From a virus: a DNA stretch of 64,000 bases. Positions 24,088 to 31,455 of this stretch are shown in pieces. Position 1 is the stretch's first letter. The number at the start of each line of letters is the position of its first letter. Under the pieces are notes generated by a model. That model was given only the letters and a program-made list of their open reading frames with translations, was not told the DNA's origin and searched no databases. The DNA lies in IMG/VR virus record IMGVR_UViG_3300036826_000588, positions 25,828-89,827 of that record; one strand, given 5' to 3'. Both the position numbers and the translations under genes were made by a program.

Positions 24088-24100
24088 GAATACACCCTCT

Positions 24101-24132
24101 CTGAGGCCGCCTGTGCGTGCGCAGGCGGCCTC
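24101..24132 (+). terminator. Long hairpin
   Basis: GAGGCCGCCTG and CAGGCGGCCTC form an 11-bp stem with an 8-base loop. Could terminate or mark a processing site between tRNAs. Confidence 0.55.
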
Positions 24133-24146
24133 GCTGAGCCTGAGCA

Positions 24147-24260
24147 TTGAGTAAGCTGAGGTCGCTGGTCGAGTTCGTCATCGCGCTGTTGGTCATGTGC
24201 GCGATCGTCGTTCTGGTTGTCCTGGTGGCTTCCTACTTCGGCGGCTTCCCAGCGTCGTAG
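24147..24260 (+). CDS. Small membrane protein
   Basis: 37 residues from TTG 24147, a single hydrophobic helix (FVIALLVMCAIVVLVVLVA) with a basic N-terminus. One of several such peptides between the tRNAs. Confidence 0.4.
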   Translation: MSKLRSLVEFVIALLVMCAIVVLVVLVASYFGGFPAS

Positions 24261-24273
24261 CCTCCGGTCCTGT

Positions 24274-24346
24274 CGGGCGGTAGCGTAGCGGTCAACGCGC
24301 GCGGTTTGGAACCGCGAGGTCCGGTGTTCGACTCACCGTCGCCCGA
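24274..24346 (+). tRNA. tRNA-Pro(TGG)
   Basis: Acceptor CGGGCGG/TCGCCCG, stem CGCGG/CCGCG with loop TTTGGAA, T arm CGGTG-TTCGACT-CACCG, discriminator A, no CCA. Confidence 0.9.
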
Positions 24347-24388
24347 CAGGCTCGCGGGGCAACCGAACAGGCCCGGTACTCCGGAGCC

Positions 24389-24550
24389 ATGATCTCCAGA
24401 TTCCTCTTCGGGCTCGCGGCGCTGGCCTTCCTGCTGGCGCTCGCTCACGTCACCCTCGGCACGCTCGATCTGCTGCCGCTGGGGCTGTTCCTTCTCGCGC
24501 TGGGGCTGCTGGCCGCAGACGTGCCGTGGCCGACCTGGCGCCGGCCGTGA
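24389..24550 (+). CDS. Small membrane protein
   Basis: 53 residues with two Leu/Ala-rich membrane helices and a basic end (TWRRP). GGTACT lies eight bases upstream of ATG. Ends just before tRNA-Trp. Confidence 0.5.
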   Translation: MISRFLFGLAALAFLLALAHVTLGTLDLLPLGLFLLALGLLAADVPWPTWRRP

Positions 24551-24554
24551 ACGC

Positions 24555-24630
24555 AGGGGTGTAGCTCAGCCGGCAGAGCGCTCGTCTCCAAAACGAGTGG
24601 TCGAGGGTTCGATTCCTTCCGCCCCTGCCA
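24555..24630 (+). tRNA. tRNA-Trp(CCA)
   Basis: Acceptor AGGGGTG/CGCCCCT, stem CTCGT/ACGAG with loop CTCCAAA, T arm GAGGG-TTCGATT-CCTTC, discriminator G, CCA encoded. Confidence 0.9.
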
Positions 24631-24653
24631 ACTTCCGTCGATCGCTCGATGAT

Positions 24654-24729
24654 GGGGACGTAGCTCACCAGGGAGAGCACCTGTTTCGCAATCAGGAGGC
24701 AGAGGGTTCGAGTCCCTCCGTCTCCACCA
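24654..24729 (+). tRNA. tRNA-Ala(CGC)
   Basis: Acceptor GGGGACG/CGTCTCC, loop TTCGCAA on stem CCTGT/TCAGG (one T-T mismatch), T arm GAGGG-TTCGAGT-CCCTC, discriminator A, CCA encoded. Confidence 0.85.
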
Positions 24730-24771
24730 TCGGGTTATCCGTCGCTCACGCTCATTGTCGCCATGCTTCAT

Positions 24772-24847
24772 GGCCCGTTCGCCAAGTGGTCAAGGCGCGG
24801 GACTTTCAATCCCGTATACGCGGGTTCGAGCCCCGCACGGGCTACCA
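24772..24847 (+). tRNA. tRNA-Glu(TTC)
   Basis: Acceptor GGCCCGT/ACGGGCT, stem CGGGA/TCCCG with loop CTTTCAA, T arm GCGGG-TTCGAGC-CCCGC, discriminator A, CCA encoded. Confidence 0.9.
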
Positions 24848-24939
24848 TTCGATTCGCGAACTCGACGGGAGGGGCGGCCCACGAGGCCGTCCACCCCTCG
24901 ACAGGGCAACTACGCCATCGATGGAACCTTGCCGACGGA

Positions 24940-25164
24940 ATGAGGTACCGCGGCACAATCACCCTCACGCTGCCGGTCGTGGCCGACCTGGCACCCGAGG
25001 TGAGCTTGAACCTCGTGGTCGGGCCGGTGCGCACGCGGCACCTCCAGCAAACCGCTTTGCAAGGAGAGCCGCGCGATGGCGACGACAGTTCAGCTCACCG
25101 ACGTCCAGGAAGTCCGGCTGTCGATCAGCCCGAAGGACAGCCAGGGGAACCTGGCGTCGGTTGA
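24940..25164 (+). CDS. Possible small protein
   Basis: 74 codons from ATG 24940. The first half (TITLTLPVVADLAPE) looks coding; the second half overlaps the next gene and is low in complexity. Low confidence. Confidence 0.3.
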   Translation: MRYRGTITLTLPVVADLAPEVSLNLVVGPVRTRHLQQTALQGEPRDGDDSSAHRRPGSPAVDQPEGQPGEPGVG

Positions 25165-25414
25165 CGGTGTCCCGACCTGGGAGTCGAGCGACGAGTCGGT
25201 CCTGACCGTCGCGGCCGTCTCCGACGACGGCCTGATGGCGGATGCCGTGACGGTCGGCCCGCTGGGAACCGCGACCGTGACGGTCACCGCCGACGCGGAC
25301 CTGGGCGACGGCGTCACCACGCTGAGCGACACGGTGGACATCACCGTCGTGGCGAGCCAGGCGTCCGCCCTGAACGTGGCGGTGGGCACGCCGACCGAGC
25401 GCCCGGCGGCGTAG
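25076..25414 (+). CDS. Ig-like (BIG2-type) beta-sandwich protein
   Basis: 112 residues, ATG with AAGGAG upstream. SVDGVPTWESSDESVLTV followed by TVGPLGTATVTVTAD matches the pattern of bacterial Ig-like domains that decorate phage virions. Without tail or capsid neighbours its place is unknown. Followed by a terminator. Confidence 0.7.
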   Translation: MATTVQLTDVQEVRLSISPKDSQGNLASVDGVPTWESSDESVLTVAAVSDDGLMADAVTVGPLGTATVTVTADADLGDGVTTLSDTVDITVVASQASALNVAVGTPTERPAA

Positions 25415-25474
25415 CGTCCATTCGGACCTGAAGACGGCAGTACCGGGCGTCCGGCCCGGGAAGGTGAAGTGCCG

Positions 25475-25504
25475 TCCGACGGCGGGGCACGGTGCCCCGC
25501 CGTC
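25475..25504 (+). terminator. Strong hairpin terminator
   Basis: CGACGGCGGGGCA and TGCCCCGCCGTCG form a perfect 13-bp stem with a very short loop, just after the Ig-like gene. Confidence 0.65.
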
Positions 25505-25605
25505 GCTTACTTGCTGCGGAGCCAGGCGGCCGCGGGGCCTCATAAGCCCTGCCGGGCTCGGTTCGACTTCCGGCCTCCGCAACCACTTCGACTCCAACCA
25601 AGCGT

Positions 25606-25684
25606 GCCGCGTTGGGCCAGTCTGGTTCAAGCCACCACTCCCTCAAAGTGGAGATCGCGGGTTCAAATCCCGCCCGCGGCACCA
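25606..25684 (+). tRNA. tRNA-Glu(CTC)
   Basis: Acceptor GCCGCGT/CCGCGGC (one mismatch), stem CCACT/AGTGG with loop CCCTCAA (C at position 33), T arm GCGGG-TTCAAAT-CCCGC, discriminator A, CCA encoded. Confidence 0.85.
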
Positions 25685-25856
25685 ACCTCAACATCGAACG
25701 AGCGATCCACGCGGTTACCCTTCAACACGAGAAGACCAGCACTCGCTCCGGGAAACCACTTCCCTGTCGGCCAGTCTTCTCCGCTGGCGGCCGGCAGGAC
25801 ACGGATCGCTCAGCCAGCAGAGTACGCGAGGAGGTGGACGACGTGCCCGGGTAGTT

Positions 25857-26045
25857 ATGTCGAAACGACCGAACTACCTTGGAACCTTCCTCTCCGACAT
25901 GAAGGAAGCACGTCGCTACTCGTGCGACTGGCGCAGCGCACCAGACAAGGCCGCCGCGCACCGCAAGTTCCGACGCCTGGCACGCCAGCTCCTACTCCAT
26001 CGCCAGGAGCCGCCAACGCGACTGGGCATGGGCTGGTACTGGTGA
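25857..26045 (+). CDS. Small basic protein
   Basis: 62 residues rich in Arg/Lys and Gln (KFRRLARQLLLHRQ), helical; may bind nucleic acid. Start ATG 25857 lacks a clear ribosome-binding site. Confidence 0.5.
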   Translation: MSKRPNYLGTFLSDMKEARRYSCDWRSAPDKAAAHRKFRRLARQLLLHRQEPPTRLGMGWYW

Positions 26046-26048
26046 GGG

Positions 26049-26171
26049 TCAGCGGCGGAAGAGGACCCAGGCGAGGGCCGCCGCCAGGAAGATCACCAGC
26101 GCCGCCAGTACGCCGATGGTGACGTACAGGCCGTTGAGGTAGCGGCCAATGCCGCGCCCGAGGTCTTGCAC
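26049..26171 (-). CDS. Small membrane protein
   Basis: 40 residues from GTG 26171, ending in a membrane helix (VTIGVLAALVIFLAAALAWVLF) and RR. GATTAC lies nine bases upstream of GTG. Upstream ATG starts would run through the tRNA-His gene. Confidence 0.5.
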   Translation of the reverse strand: MQDLGRGIGRYLNGLYVTIGVLAALVIFLAAALAWVLFRR

Positions 26172-26197
26172 GAGGGGAGCGTAATCGAACGTCAGCC

Positions 26198-26276
26198 GGG
26201 GTGGCCGTGGCCGAGAGGAGAGGCGCCACGCTGTGACCGTGGTATACGCGGGATCGTCGACCCGCCGGTCACCCCA
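26198..26276 (+). tRNA. Atypical tRNA-His(GTG)
   Basis: Stem CCACG/CGTGG with loop CTGTGAC gives anticodon GTG. The acceptor can extend to nine pairs (GGGGTGGCC/GGTCACCCC), the T loop reads ATCGTCGA without TTC, the discriminator is A and no CCA is encoded. Folding is plausible but abnormal. Confidence 0.6.
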
Positions 26277-26283
26277 GCGACGT

Positions 26284-26643
26284 TCAGGACTCACCGTCGT
26301 CCCCGTCGCCGTCCTCGTCATCGTAGACGGGCCGGTGTGGGTCGCGCAGGCGGAAGAGGATCTCCTGGGCCCTGAACAACGTGTCCATCATCGGCACGAT
26401 GCGCTGCCTGACCTTCAGGCTCTCGTACTCCTCGCGAGACGGGACGCTGTCCAGGAGCTGGTTCGCGCGCTCGCGCAGCGTGCCCGGCATGCGATCCACG
26501 CCCTGGAGGTTCAGGTCTTCGAGCTGGAAGAGTAGGTCGTCGATCCCGTGGATAACGCGGTCGAGCTGGTCCTTGCGCCACTTGCGGCGGATCTCCTCCA
26601 CGTGGAGACGTTCGATGTCGCGGTTGGCTTCCTGGATCATCAT
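26284..26643 (-). CDS. Hypothetical helical protein
   Basis: 119 residues, almost all alpha-helix with charged heptads (residues 5-95) and an acidic tail (DDEDGDGDDGES). ATG 26643 is directly followed by a second ATG. Unknown function. Confidence 0.65.
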   Translation of the reverse strand: MMIQEANRDIERLHVEEIRRKWRKDQLDRVIHGIDDLLFQLEDLNLQGVDRMPGTLRERANQLLDSVPSREEYESLKVRQRIVPMMDTLFRAQEILFRLRDPHRPVYDDEDGDGDDGES

Positions 26644-26685
26644 GGCCTACCGGAGATAGACGCTGCGGCATGTTGCCGCGGTCGG

Positions 26686-26892
26686 TCAGTCGTCGGTCGG
26701 CCTGAACGTCCAGATGTGCCCTTTGGTGCACCTCGCGATCCACTGGAGGGGGTCGTCGGTGATGTAGTCGCTGTCCAAGTTCACTTGGCCCGCGGCCACG
26801 CAATCCGGACAGAACGCCTTCGCGGCAGGGATGTCGCGACCGGCGATGGTGACGCTGGTGATCTCGCGGGTCTCCCCGCGGTTCGCAGCCAT
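26686..26892 (-). CDS. Zinc-ribbon protein
   Basis: 68 residues; ATG 26892 lies seven bases after a consensus TATGAT box. FCPDC and a later C..GH (ARCTKGHIW) form a zinc ribbon. Leaderless; located between two tRNAs on the other strand. Confidence 0.6.
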   Translation of the reverse strand: MAANRGETREITSVTIAGRDIPAAKAFCPDCVAAGQVNLDSDYITDDPLQWIARCTKGHIWTFRPTDD

Positions 26893-26915
26893 TCGGAAGA
26901 TCATACTCTCGACGT

Positions 26916-26992
26916 GCGCGGGTAGCTCAGCCTGGCAGAGCAGCGAGCTGATATCTCGAAGATCGGAGGTTCAAGTCCTCCCCTGCGCACCA
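26916..26992 (+). tRNA. tRNA-Ile(GAT)
   Basis: Acceptor GCGCGGG/CCTGCGC, loop CTGATAT, T arm GGAGG-TTCAAGT-CCTCC, discriminator A, CCA encoded. Confidence 0.9.
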
Positions 26993-27020
26993 ACTTGAAG
27001 TACCATCCCCGCTCTCACTT

Positions 27021-27094
27021 CCGGCGGTAGCTCAGGAGAGTAGAGCGGTTCCTTTATAAGGTTCAGGTCGCGGGTTCGAGGCCCGTCCGCCGGC
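27021..27094 (+). tRNA. tRNA with anticodon TAT (Ile)
   Basis: Acceptor CCGGCGG/CCGCCGG, loop TTTATAA on a stem GTTCC/GGTTC with two central T-T mismatches, T arm GCGGG-TTCGAGG-CCCGT, discriminator C, no CCA. TAT anticodons are rare in bacteria, which normally read AUA with a modified CAT anticodon. Confidence 0.7.
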
Positions 27095-27226
27095 TGAGAG
27101 CTGGGGGGTGGGTGGCCATGTAGCTCGCCCGCAGGGGACCATCCATCCGTGGGTTGGGAGGCCAGGCGGATCATCTCAGCCGGTCCACCGACGCGGCCAC
27201 CACCCCGCAGCCGCAGCGAAGTGTGG

Positions 27227-27255
27227 CAAACTGCGCCGTCCTTTGGTATAGGGCA
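27227..27255 (+). promoter_or_regulatory. Candidate internal promoter
   Basis: TGGCAA, 17 bases, TATAGG, about 50 bases upstream of tRNA-Arg(GCG). The -35 match is weak. Confidence 0.35.
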
Positions 27256-27304
27256 CGTGATCCGCCTTTGGGACATACGCCCGCCGCTTGGAATTCCCGA
27301 TCGT

Positions 27305-27380
27305 GCGCCCGTAGCTCACCGGATAGAGCGCCTCCCTGCGAAGGAGGAGGCAGCAGGTTCGATTCCTGCCTGGCGCACCA
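27305..27380 (+). tRNA. tRNA-Arg(GCG)
   Basis: Acceptor GCGCCCG/CTGGCGC (one mismatch), stem CCTCC/GGAGG with loop CTGCGAA, T arm GCAGG-TTCGATT-CCTGC, discriminator A, CCA encoded. Confidence 0.85.
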
Positions 27381-27440
27381 TCTCTCTTCACATAATTGGT
27401 GGTCGTGCGTCGTACCGCTTCGCTACCTTCCCGGCCCGGT

Positions 27441-27551
27441 ATGGCACAGTTCCTTGCAGGGCTCGCGATTGGTTTGATCGTCGGCGCGTGCGGCGGCGTG
27501 TTCGTCATGGCTGCTCTCGTCAGCAGCGCTCGTTCGGACCGGCCTGGATAG
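27441..27551 (+). CDS. Small membrane protein
   Basis: 36 residues, one Gly-rich membrane helix with a polar end (SSARSDRPG). Another of the tiny membrane peptides between tRNAs. Confidence 0.45.
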   Translation: MAQFLAGLAIGLIVGACGGVFVMAALVSSARSDRPG

Positions 27552-27564
27552 GTCGGCCCCTCAC

Positions 27565-27640
27565 GCCCTTGTAGCTCAGTGGTAGAGCAGCCGCCTTGTA
27601 AGCGGAAGGTCGGGGGTTCGATTCCGCCCCAGGGGCTCCA
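27565..27640 (+). tRNA. tRNA-Thr(TGT)
   Basis: Acceptor GCCCTTG/CAGGGGC, loop CTTGTAA, T arm GGGGG-TTCGATT with one extra base on the 3' side, discriminator T, CCA encoded. Confidence 0.85.
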
Positions 27641-27694
27641 TCTGCAAGTTTTGGCCGTCTCACCTCCCCTATATAGGTAGGAGGTGATTCCAGG

Positions 27695-27844
27695 ATGGCC
27701 CACCCGAAGTGCTGCGTTTGCGATCGACCGGCGGATCGGATCGACGAGGAGTATGGCGAGGCGTTCTGCCGCCGGTGCTGGGACAGCTACCCGCCAGAAG
27801 AACAAGGCCCATACCGCCTCATCGATCCTGACGAGGGCCTGTAG
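27695..27844 (+). CDS. Zinc-ribbon protein ending inside a tRNA gene
   Basis: 49 residues with a near-perfect Shine-Dalgarno (AGGAGGTGA) seven bases before ATG and TATATA upstream. CCVCDRP and CRRCWD form a zinc ribbon. Its last codons and TAG stop lie within the acceptor/D region of the following tRNA-Arg, so translation and tRNA maturation share one RNA. Confidence 0.65.
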   Translation: MAHPKCCVCDRPADRIDEEYGEAFCRRCWDSYPPEEQGPYRLIDPDEGL

Positions 27845-27911
27845 CTCAGCGGATCAGAGCGCCACGGTTCGAACGTGATGGTCGCGGGTTCGAGTCCTGC
27901 CAGGCCCTCCA
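27835..27911 (+). tRNA. tRNA-Arg(TCG)
   Basis: Acceptor GGGCCTG/CAGGCCC, loop GTTCGAA, T arm GCGGG-TTCGAGT-CCTGC, discriminator T, CCA encoded. Confidence 0.9.
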
Positions 27912-27974
27912 CTCATACCCTCACAAGCCTTGTCACTGGCGCGTTTCTGACAATGTGGCTTATAGTGGCCCTTC

Positions 27975-28361
27975 ATGGCAACGAGAACACGGCGGAGAAC
28001 GGCGGGCGCCGGTGAGAGCATCGCGGCTCAGATCCAGCAACTCGTGAAGGAGCGCGACGACCTCAAGGTCGAGAACGCGAACCTCAAGGCTCACTTGGAG
28101 GCGATCAGCTCAGCGCTGAGGCACGTGGGCGCCCAGGCAACGGGTGGTCGCGGGCGCGGGCGCAGCTCCGGGCTGGCAGCGGCTGCCCCGGTCTCCGAGA
28201 AGCGCAAGCGCCGGCCGATCACCGACCCGGAGGTGCTCGCGCGGCGTCATGCAGCACTCGCGAAGGCGCGGGCCGCGCGTGCAGAGCGCCTGGCGGCAGC
28301 TCGCGCAGCCGCACAGGGAGAGACGGCGGCGCCGGCCGAGCCCGCGGTGGTCGAGGCGTAG
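27975..28361 (+). CDS. Basic coiled-coil protein
   Basis: 128 residues; TATAGT lies eight bases before ATG (leaderless). Arg-rich start, a coiled coil (about 17-50; LVKERDDLKVENANLKAHL), then a Gly/Arg-rich linker and an Ala/Arg-rich helix. Looks like a nucleoid-type or DNA-binding protein, by composition only. Confidence 0.6.
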   Translation: MATRTRRRTAGAGESIAAQIQQLVKERDDLKVENANLKAHLEAISSALRHVGAQATGGRGRGRSSGLAAAAPVSEKRKRRPITDPEVLARRHAALAKARAARAERLAAARAAAQGETAAPAEPAVVEA

Positions 28362-28388
28362 AGCGCAACGCGTGCAGGACAGGTTGAC

Positions 28389-28464
28389 GCCCCCGTAGCT
28401 CAGAGGACAGAGCAGGGAGCTTCTACCTCCAAGGCCGGGCGTTCGAGTCGTCCCGGGGGCACCA
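28389..28464 (+). tRNA. tRNA-Arg(TCT)
   Basis: Acceptor GCCCCCG/CGGGGGC, loop CTTCTAC, T arm GGGCG-TTCGAGT-CGTCC, discriminator A, CCA encoded. Confidence 0.9.
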
Positions 28465-28485
28465 CCTGACTGCTACACTCCCTTC

Positions 28486-28692
28486 GTGAGCGGGGGACCC
28501 GGAAAGCTGCTCTCCAAGCCGCCGAAGACAGGCTGGGGGTCGTGGCTGCTGACGGCGGCGATCATCGCCGGGGCGATCGTGGCCGAAAGCCTCTTCCGTC
28601 CCCAGACAAACTCGATCATCCGCGTATGGACAGACATCGCGGGCCGACCCAGCGTTGAAGTCACCGAAAGCGAGCGTGACCATCGTGTCTGA
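28486..28692 (+). CDS. Small membrane protein
   Basis: 68 residues; GTG 28486 is six bases after TACACT (leaderless). One membrane helix (WLLTAAIIAGAIVA) and a polar C-terminal half. Unknown function. Confidence 0.6.
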   Translation: MSGGPGKLLSKPPKTGWGSWLLTAAIIAGAIVAESLFRPQTNSIIRVWTDIAGRPSVEVTESERDHRV

Positions 28693-28942
28693 GCCCGCCG
28701 CAGTCCCCGCAGCAGTGCCGACCGTTCAGGTTCAGGTGGGGCTGCACTTCAAGCTGGTCTTCATCGTCCTGACGCTGATGGTCGCGTTCCTCTTTCTGGC
28801 CGCCGGCTTCCTGGCCCTGTTTGGGAACCGCTGGGGTGGAGATCCGGGGGCCATTTCGTCCGTCACCAGCGCGCTGATGGAGGCGGAGAAGTACCTCGTT
28901 GGCGGACTCGTCGGCATGGTGGGCGGGAAGGCCGTCCACTAA
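28685..28942 (+). CDS. Small membrane protein
   Basis: 85 residues from GTG 28685 (GTG 28676 possible), overlapping the previous gene. One strong membrane helix (LVFIVLTLMVAFLFLAAGF) and a Gly-rich C-terminal segment. The overlap with its neighbour and similar layout suggest a two-component membrane unit, possibly holin-like (inference). Confidence 0.6.
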   Translation: MSEPAAVPAAVPTVQVQVGLHFKLVFIVLTLMVAFLFLAAGFLALFGNRWGGDPGAISSVTSALMEAEKYLVGGLVGMVGGKAVH

Positions 28943-28983
28943 GCCCCCAGGCGGCGTGCGGCCCGAATACAATGGGCCGCGGC

Positions 28984-29700
28984 ATGAGCAACGACCTCCC
29001 TCAACTGTCTCCTGATGGCAAGTGGCGCTGGGATGGCCAGCGGTGGGTTCCCAACGAGAGCGCTCCGCCAGGCGGGGCGACGAACAGCATGACGCCGCCC
29101 GTTGCGCCGGCCAGACGCAGTCGCCGCTGGCCCTGGTTCGTCGCCGTGGCTGCGGTGCTGTTCGTCGGAGTCTGCACCACCGCGGTCGCGAACTCGGGTG
29201 GCAGCGGACGCAAGGCTGCTGGCGTGTCGGCCACCCAGGCGCCGGCAGCGCCGACCCAGGCGCCCACGGCAAGGACTGCCCAGCCCGCTGCTCCGGCTCG
29301 CGACGGGTCCTGCTCGCCGCAGCCCTGCGCCAACGACAACTACGGCTGGATCGTCAACGTCAGCAGCTTCAAGTACGACGCGCCCAGCGGCAACGAGTTC
29401 GAGAAGCCCGAGGTCGGCAACGTGTACGTCACCCTCGCGGTGACCTTCACCAACAAGCTCGGCAGTGAGCAGCACGCGAACCCGCTCAACTTCGTCCTGC
29501 TGGACGGGGCCGGGGTCAAGCATACGGTCACGTTCACCGACGCCTGCCCCATCTGGGACGCCGTCAATCTCACGCCTGGCGCGTCGTTCGGACCGAAGTG
29601 CCTGGCGTTCGAGGCGACCGCGGGCAAGCCGGGCGGCCTGACGCTGGTCTGGACGCCGTCACTGCTCGGCGGCGGCGACTACGACATCAAGCTGAGCTAG
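28984..29700 (+). CDS. Membrane-anchored protein with DUF2510-like start and Ig-like domain
   Basis: 238 residues. SPDGKWRWDGQRWVP near the N-terminus is the short Trp motif of DUF2510-type regions; one membrane helix follows (WFVAVAAVLFVGVCTTA), then an Ala/Pro/Thr linker and a C-terminal beta domain (about 110-238) of the DUF4352-like kind with two cysteine pairs. TACAAT at 28968-28973 sets the start near ATG 28984. Probably exposed on the cell surface. Confidence 0.7.
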   Translation: MSNDLPQLSPDGKWRWDGQRWVPNESAPPGGATNSMTPPVAPARRSRRWPWFVAVAAVLFVGVCTTAVANSGGSGRKAAGVSATQAPAAPTQAPTARTAQPAAPARDGSCSPQPCANDNYGWIVNVSSFKYDAPSGNEFEKPEVGNVYVTLAVTFTNKLGSEQHANPLNFVLLDGAGVKHTVTFTDACPIWDAVNLTPGASFGPKCLAFEATAGKPGGLTLVWTPSLLGGGDYDIKLS

Positions 29701-29739
29701 CGCGCGACCCGAGGCGCGAGTACATCGATCCGTGAACGT

Positions 29740-29814
29740 GCGTCCGTAACTCAGCGGCAGAGTGGCGGCCTCTTAAGCCGAGCTGCGTGGGTTCGAGTCC
29801 CACCGGACGCACCA
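29740..29814 (+). tRNA. tRNA-Lys(CTT)
   Basis: Acceptor GCGTCCG/CGGACGC, loop CTCTTAA, T arm GTGGG-TTCGAGT-CCCAC, discriminator A, CCA encoded. Confidence 0.9.
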
Positions 29815-29908
29815 TCTTCAACTCGAATCCGACACCCCAGGCGGCGGCCCTGGTAGGCTCGCGGCGACGGGCGGTGGATGGCCTCCGATCTCCCTGGAGG
29901 TCTGCAAG

Positions 29909-30100
29909 ATGCAGAACATCATCGTCGGTCGCTATGAACCCACCGAGGGCCTGCTGCGCCCTGACGGCACCGTCGAGCGCGTGTGGGACGGGTGGATCGA
30001 GCCGGCGGACCGATCATGGATCGCCTTCGTTCGGACGGCGGACCACCTGCCGGAGGTCTACCTGAACCGCGACCCGGAGACGGGAGCTGTCATCGAGTAG
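29909..30100 (+). CDS. Small hypothetical protein
   Basis: 63 residues, GGAGG upstream of ATG. Beta-rich, DGWIEPADRSWIAF core, acidic end. Unknown function. Confidence 0.6.
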   Translation: MQNIIVGRYEPTEGLLRPDGTVERVWDGWIEPADRSWIAFVRTADHLPEVYLNRDPETGAVIE

Positions 30101-30113
30101 GTCCCCCGGGCGT

Positions 30114-30188
30114 GCCGGTGTGGCATAGGTGGCTGTGCAGTTGCCTTTTAAGCTCCAGACGCGGGTTCGACTCCTGCCGCCGGCACCA
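30114..30188 (+). tRNA. tRNA-Lys(TTT)
   Basis: Acceptor GCCGGTG/CGCCGGC, loop CTTTTAA on a weak stem (GTTGC/GCTCC), T arm GCGGG-TTCGACT-CCTGC, discriminator A, CCA encoded. Confidence 0.8.
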
Positions 30189-30417
30189 CCGCTTGCATCA
30201 CGCAGGCCATCTCCTCCATGGACATGGACGCCTGTTGGAGCGCTTTGAGGAACGGCCGCAAGTCCACCATCAGCCGGGCTGAATGGTCATGGCCGGCCAT
30301 TCGGAGCCAGGCCGCCCGATCGAGGCCGTGGAGCTCCGCAAGCCGTTGCTGTTCCTGCTGTTCGTGACGCGCGCGATCGGCGGCGGCGGCGGTGGCCATC
30401 TTGCTCTGGAACGTCAC
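30148..30417 (-). CDS. Helical hypothetical protein overlapping a tRNA
   Basis: 89 residues from GTG 30417 (or 83 from ATG 30399). Ala/Gln/Glu-rich helices; the last 14 codons are antisense to tRNA-Lys(TTT). Either a real gene with an unusual end or a frame truncated by the tRNA insertion. Confidence 0.45.
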   Translation of the reverse strand: MTFQSKMATAAAADRARHEQQEQQRLAELHGLDRAAWLRMAGHDHSARLMVDLRPFLKALQQASMSMEEMACVMQAVVPAAGVEPASGA

Positions 30418-30421
30418 GTAC

Positions 30422-30499
30422 GCCTCCGTAGCTCAGCGGACAGAGCGCCGGCATCCGAAGCCGGGTCCGTCGCAGGTTCGATTCCTGCCGGAGGTACCA
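30422..30499 (+). tRNA. tRNA-Arg(CCG)
   Basis: Acceptor GCCTCCG/CGGAGGT, stem CCGGC/GCCGG with loop ATCCGAA, T arm GCAGG-TTCGATT-CCTGC, discriminator A, CCA encoded. Confidence 0.9.
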
Positions 30500-30509
30500 T
30501 CCCGCCCAC

Positions 30510-30878
30510 CTACTGGCTGGGCGCGCTCTCCCGCTTCAGCTTCAGGTACGCCTCTCGCCACTGGTCGACGAGGCTGCCCGCCCTCGCCGCCTGGACGCGA
30601 GCGATCGCTGCGTTGTGCCAGGCGACGACGGTCCAGTGGACCACTGCCCACCCGATGATCGAGAGCGCGAACCAGAACATGGCCAAGCCGAAGACGAACC
30701 AGTCATGCTTGACGGCGGCCGCAACGGCACCACTGCCGTTGATGCTGGCAGCCAGGAAGAGGATCCAGCTCAAGATCGTCTGCGCCCGCCGGGCACGGGC
30801 CCACAGGTCAGCAAAGTCCGACTGCGAAGCTCGGACTTGGTCGGCATCGTCAGAGGAGAGGGGGAGGGAGTCAGCCAT
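30510..30878 (-). CDS. Two-helix membrane protein
   Basis: 122 residues from ATG 30878. Soluble N-terminus, two adjacent membrane helices (about 38-58 and 65-87), then a cytoplasmic charged helix. TATTGT lies about 11 bases upstream. Unknown function. Confidence 0.6.
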   Translation of the reverse strand: MADSLPLSSDDADQVRASQSDFADLWARARRAQTILSWILFLAASINGSGAVAAAVKHDWFVFGLAMFWFALSIIGWAVVHWTVVAWHNAAIARVQAARAGSLVDQWREAYLKLKRESAPSQ

Positions 30879-30935
30879 GGCTCCGCGGCACAATACAGGG
30901 TGGGGACCCGATCGCGCTACCTTTCAGATCATCGT

Positions 30936-31011
30936 GGCCCCGTAGCTCAGGGGATAGAGCGGCAGCGTCCTAAGCTGCGCGCCGGGGGTTCAAGTCCTCC
31001 CGGGGCCACCA
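30936..31011 (+). tRNA. tRNA-Arg(CCT)
   Basis: Acceptor GGCCCCG/CGGGGCC, stem GCAGC/GCTGC with loop GTCCTAA, T arm GGGGG-TTCAAGT-CCTCC, discriminator A, CCA encoded. Confidence 0.9.
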
Positions 31012-31036
31012 TCTTCTCTTCGGTACTATCCCCGAC

Positions 31037-31279
31037 ATGACGGCCGAACTGGAAACCGAGCTGGAGCCGGACCTGGAGCCGGCGGTGTGCCTGACAGAAC
31101 ACATCGCCCACCTGATCCGGCGCACGGAGCGCAAGGCCGTGTGCGGGGCCTCGCCAGTCCTGCGTCTCTCCTCGATGGAGGATTGGCAGACCGCCTGGCG
31201 CGAACAGGCGAACACCTGGGACATCTGCCCTGGCTGCGCGGCCGGAGCAGTCGACGAGCTGAACGCGGGCGTGGTGTAG
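31037..31279 (+). CDS. Zinc-binding hypothetical protein
   Basis: 80 residues; ATG is seven bases after TACTAT (leaderless). Acidic start (ELETELEPDLEP), later CGAS and CPGCA. Stop lies inside the next tRNA gene. Confidence 0.55.
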   Translation: MTAELETELEPDLEPAVCLTEHIAHLIRRTERKAVCGASPVLRLSSMEDWQTAWREQANTWDICPGCAAGAVDELNAGVV

Positions 31280-31340
31280 ACGGCAAGCACGGCGGTCTTC
31301 CAAATCGTCGGCACGGGTTCGAAGCCCGTCGCCCGCTCCA
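31265..31340 (+). tRNA. tRNA-Gly(TCC)
   Basis: Acceptor GCGGGCG/CGCCCGC, loop CTTCCAA, T arm ACGGG-TTCGAAG-CCCGT, discriminator T, CCA encoded. Last tRNA of cluster 1. Confidence 0.9.
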
Positions 31341-31455
31341 ACCTCTTCGCCTATTCGGATCCGAGACGCCCGACAGGCGCGTGATACCCTTCGAGACCTC
31401 CTGGATGGAGGCGCCGGGGTGTCATGCAGCGCCCCGGCGCCGCGGTTTCCCCAGG

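Noticed and set aside
23329-24147. Long - strand frame opposite several tRNA genes
   Set aside because: It reads straight through complementary strands of five tRNAs; such frames arise from tRNA sequence.
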